Part shown: positions 51,838 to 64,000 of the stretch, piece after piece
Layout: every line of letters starts with the position of its first letter
Position numbering within the stretch: the stretch's first letter is position 1
From: Megalobrama amblycephala
Taxonomy: Eukaryota > Chordata > Actinopteri > Cypriniformes > Xenocyprididae
DNA: 64,000 nt
Assembly: GCF_018812025.1 (NCBI RefSeq)
Contig: NC_063054.1
Location: 32,258,412 to 32,322,411 of the forward strand
Direction of reading: 5' to 3'
Notes under the pieces: model-generated
The model's input: the letters and a program-made list of their open reading frames with translations, nothing else
Database searches by the model: none
What the model was told of the DNA's origin: nothing
Made by a program: the position numbers and the translations under genes

Positions 51838-53120
51838 CTAACCCCTCCCACTGTAAACGAACCCTCTGCAACCCTCTGCATCATTAGCCCCTTCTATTAC
51901 AACACTAACCTATGGCAAGCCGTTTTAACATTTAAAAGTTAAGTTCGACTATCCGGAATTAACGTTGTAGATATCACCAACGTCTTTCTGACTAGTCGTA
52001 ATTACATTTTGGATAGTTGGAATTGTCATTCGAGATATCTGTAACGTAATTGTGACTAGTCGAAACGACAGATAGAGATATCTGTAATGCAGTTTTGACT
52101 AGGCAAAACTGAATTACAGATATCTGCAATGACGTCATTGAAAACGACATTCAACTCGTCACACATCTTAAATGACAATTGCAGATATCTGTAATTCAGT
52201 TTTGCCTAGGCAGAATGAAGATTAAAGATATCTCAAATGTCATTATGACTAGTGATTATGGCATGGTGCCAATCAGTGCTAATTACGAGTTAACAGGTGC
52301 GATTTGAATGATTAGAACAACAACACGCTCTGCTCCCGCCTAAAAGTGCCGGCCTAATTTGCATAAACGTCATTTCGCCTAGTCAAAATTCTAATTCGAG
52401 ATATCTGCAATTACATTTTGACTAGGCGGAATGAAAGTTACAGATATCTCAAATTTCAGATATCTCTAATCAAAATTCATTTCAAGATATCCATAACTTG
52501 ATAATAGATATCTACAATTAAATTATGACTATCCCTAACTCCAGTTTGAGATATCTACAACGCCATTTTGACTAGTCATAATTCCAATTACAGATATCTA
52601 CAACGTCATTTCGCCTAGTCAAAACTTAATTTGAGATATCTGAAAAAGAACAAGTAGATATCTTGAATTGAGTTGAATTAAAGATATCTTGAACTGGAGT
52701 TGTGACTAGTCAGAATCAAATTGTAGATATCTCAAACTGTAATTACAGATATCTACAATTCAGTTACAGATATCCGTAATTCATATAGTGGATATCTGCA
52801 ACCGAATTGTAGATATCTATAATGATAAACCCCATACAAATGAATGGCAAAAGTGACGTCATTTGTCCTAGGAAGAATGTCTTTGTGGATATCTGAAATG
52901 ACAATTATGGATAGGAAGAATGTAGTTGCGGAGATCTGAAATGTTCTTTTCGGCGAGGCAAAACTGAAATACAGATATCCGCAACACATATCCAGTCTAG
53001 CTGTTAAATGTTAAAACGGCTTGCCATACTAACCCCTCCCGCAATCTTCTCACACCATGGTATAACCCCACCTACTGTGTATTTAGCCCCTCCCTTTATC
53101 TCTATAGCCCCTCCTACTGT
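51838..53120. repeat. Degenerate TAnCCCCTCC repeats flanking the palindrome element
   Basis: CTAACCCCTCCCACTG (51838), TTAGCCCCTTCTATTAC (51884), CTAACCCCTCCCGC (53029), TTAGCCCCTCCCTTT (53085) and ATAGCCCCTCCTACTG (53105) form a loose pyrimidine-rich array on both sides of the insertion at 51911-53028. Confidence 0.6.
51911..53028. mobile_element. 1118-bp TIR element filled with a GATATC/ACTAGT palindrome array
   Basis: Perfect 25-bp terminal inverted repeats: TATGGCAAGCCGTTTTAACA plus TTTAA at 51911-51935, complement at 53004-53028. A 6-bp CTAACC lies on both sides (51905-51910, 53029-53034). The interior alternates palindromic words AGATATCT and GACTAGTC/GCCTAGGC, spaced by AAT-rich 8-15 bp linkers. 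By eye there are 23 GATATC and 5 ACTAGT sites. A spacer without these words lies at about 52256-52370. No ORF of note. It occupies the divergent cyp39a1/reps1 intergenic region, starting 220 bp upstream of the cyp39a1 ATG. I do not recognise the family. Confidence 0.9.
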
Positions 53121-53220
53121 GCGACAGGTGTTGCTACTTGTAGCGCTGCTGACTGAGCAGTTCATCGATTTTGGTGGTTGAACATGTACGCCTATAGAAG
53201 TAGATGATTTCTAATGATGA

Positions 53221-53929
53221 ACTAAGATAGATAGATAGATTTTAAAAGTATTTTAAAGTACTCTGGTAGGCTATAACACATTTCTAAATTTGCTACAGAA
53301 AAAAACAATGAAACGCTGTAATATACATCTACAGATTTTAATACTGTTTTTCATACCAATTTAACACAACATATAATCGTTTAAAAATTAAATTAAATCA
53401 CAATAATAAATCACTTGCATTACTACAGGATTTCATTACTTATTACCGATATATTTAAGAAACAAAATAAATAAACAATTAAGCAATAAACAAAACTGTT
53501 ATAAAAATATTAAAACATAGATTAGATTAGCCGAATTTGCTTTTTGATACTATATGAAACAGCAGATTTTTGAAACTTTTTTTTTTTTTTTTTTTTTACT
53601 TTTTTTATTGAAATATTAACAAAAATTACAAATTTACAAAACAAAATAGCATACAATTTACATTTAAAGCATCAATGTTAAGAGGGTCTTAGACAACAGG
53701 ATATATAAAAGGCAAAAAAAAAGCACAAAATAAAAAACACTTAAATTTTAGTCCATCTATATTAATAAATAAAGATTAAATACAAACGATAAAATAATAA
53801 CATCATAACAAATTACATTTTTCCAATATATTTTTTCTATCAAAATTCCAGCTTTTTATTTTTCGTTTTTGACAGGGTTTTTGAGTAGCAGATTTTTGAA
53901 ACACGATAGCTGACGGCACATCTGTGACG
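53221..53929. other. AT-rich spacer upstream of the reps1 promoter
   Basis: Holds a short (AGAT)n at 53226-53240 and a poly(T) of about 25 at 53577-53599, then TATTGAAATATTAACAAAAA-like AT-rich sequence. No gene or regulatory motif that I can support. Confidence 0.6.
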
Positions 53930-54385
53930 CCACACTCCATCCGGGTCCTCCGCGCCTGGGCCATGACGTCACGGGGTCCAGGAATGGCGGCGCTGTCTGC
54001 AGAGGGAAGCAGCCCGAAGAGCCCGAAACTTTGTTCCTAACATCGCTCAGCGGATACACGAGCTCCACCGCTCCACCAACGGCCATATCCTCCTCTTAAA
54101 GAGGCAGCACAACGGTAGAACCCAGTCTCGACGTTGTTACCGCTGAATTCTAACGTCCCAGGCTCTATTAGTTTGGTTGACTTTGCGAGGGCCAAAAGAC
54201 AAGAGCAAAGACAGCGACTAACGGTACATAAAAACAACAAGCACCCTAAAGCATCCTCTTTCGACTCCGTCCATTTCATAGAAGGATCTTACTTGTGTTT
54301 TGCTAGTTTTTTGTCTAGCTCATAAACCGAAAGGCGAGACGCTGGCCTGATAAGGTGAAGCACCAGCTGCGGGTTTGATGCCACG
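53930..54385 (+). promoter_or_regulatory. reps1: REPS1 TATA-less promoter and 5' leader
   Basis: GC-rich sequence before the reps1 ATG. It contains a perfect CRE (TGACGTCA, 53964-53971) and a YY1-like initiator word (AATGGCGGC, from 53983), the usual set-up of TATA-less housekeeping promoters. No TATA box is seen. If transcription starts upstream of 53984, the leader includes a short upstream reading frame at 53984-54040. Confidence 0.6.
53984..54040 (+). other. Possible upstream ORF in the reps1 leader
   Basis: ATG in the context GGAATGG, 18 codons (MAALSAEGSSPKSPKLCS) and a TAA, ending 345 bp before the reps1 ATG. It overlaps the YY1-like motif, so it counts as a uORF only if the start site lies upstream. 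No claim that the peptide is functional. Confidence 0.3.
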
Positions 54386-63382
<8,997 letters not shown>

Positions 63383-64000
63383 GTTTGGACTGTGGAGTAC
63401 TTAATGTACCCTACCTCTGTCACTGATATTTGTATTTCTATCTTCCTTTGTCTTTATGGGAAAATAAAACTAATACACTTCTGGTTGGAAGAAAGAGGTT
63501 CTAGTGAAGCACGCTTTCATCTCATCACATGTAACACTATCATGAGAATTGTTCTGACAGTTAATGCTTCACTGTGATGTTGTGAATGTGTCGGCCTTGT
63601 AGTCAGAACTGCTGACCTGAAGTCACATTTTTAAAATAAATCTTTTTAGTCTTAGATTAACCTCCTGGAATACTCTGTGACATTTTTGTGACATATTTCC
63701 AAGTAAAACAAAATATTTAATGGGAAACAATGCCGGAACTTGATCGGATCGTGGGCACTTTAAACCAATACCATGGGCAATCATTTTTTTGATTGACGTT
63801 CATTTTAAAGGTTATGTCAGCATAAAGCTGTTTTGAAAGTGGAGGTTATTATGTTTTGATAGAAGATGATGAAAATGTGCACAATTCTATGAAAGCCCCT
63901 TTCTGCCACATAAAAAAAAAAGCTCATGCTTTGGTAAATAATTGACATTTTTGATACAGTGACATTTTTAGATACTGCGTCATAATTATGACATAAAGGC
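63383..64000 (+). other. reps1: reps1 intron 9 (runs off the window)
   Basis: AT-rich sequence after the exon 9 donor. No further reps1 exon is seen before the window ends. Confidence 0.7.

Overview
This window is nuclear DNA from a teleost fish, most likely a cyprinid. It has split vertebrate genes with GT-AG introns, many short non-autonomous DNA transposons of types common in carp-like fish, long AT and CA microsatellites, and no bacterial-style gene packing. Three protein-coding genes can be supported. The first 28 kb appear to be intron.

Layout. (1) Positions 1-28274 hold no exon I can support. They are read as an intron of RCAN2 (minus strand) filled with repeats: a Tc1 remnant, a minisatellite with a 452-bp higher-order period, TTAA-bounded elements, and two hAT-type MITEs with 8-bp target duplications. 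(2) Positions 28275-28492 carry one RCAN2 coding exon (minus strand, N-terminus of a long isoform). A candidate 5' noncoding exon and promoter lie at 33229-33600. (3) Positions 36615-51691 carry a complete CYP39A1 gene on the minus strand. I reconstructed 12 coding exons, 1395 nt including the stop, 464 residues, with every intron GT-AG and the frame kept throughout. It encodes the microsomal oxysterol 7-alpha-hydroxylase family member of bile-acid synthesis. (4) Positions 51692-54385 are the divergent CYP39A1/REPS1 intergenic region. It contains a 1118-bp element with perfect 25-bp terminal inverted repeats and an interior made of short palindromes (23 GATATC sites), which is the strangest structure in the window. 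(5) Positions 54386-63382 carry the first nine coding exons of REPS1 (plus strand, 416 residues, both EH domains). The gene runs off the right edge.

The RCAN2-CYP39A1 order and orientation match human chromosome 6p12. REPS1 as the next gene differs from the human arrangement as I recall it, which suggests a rearrangement breakpoint between CYP39A1 and REPS1. The three genes do not form one pathway. The main interest is transposon nesting, a tandem higher-order repeat, and the palindrome array placed between two divergent promoters.
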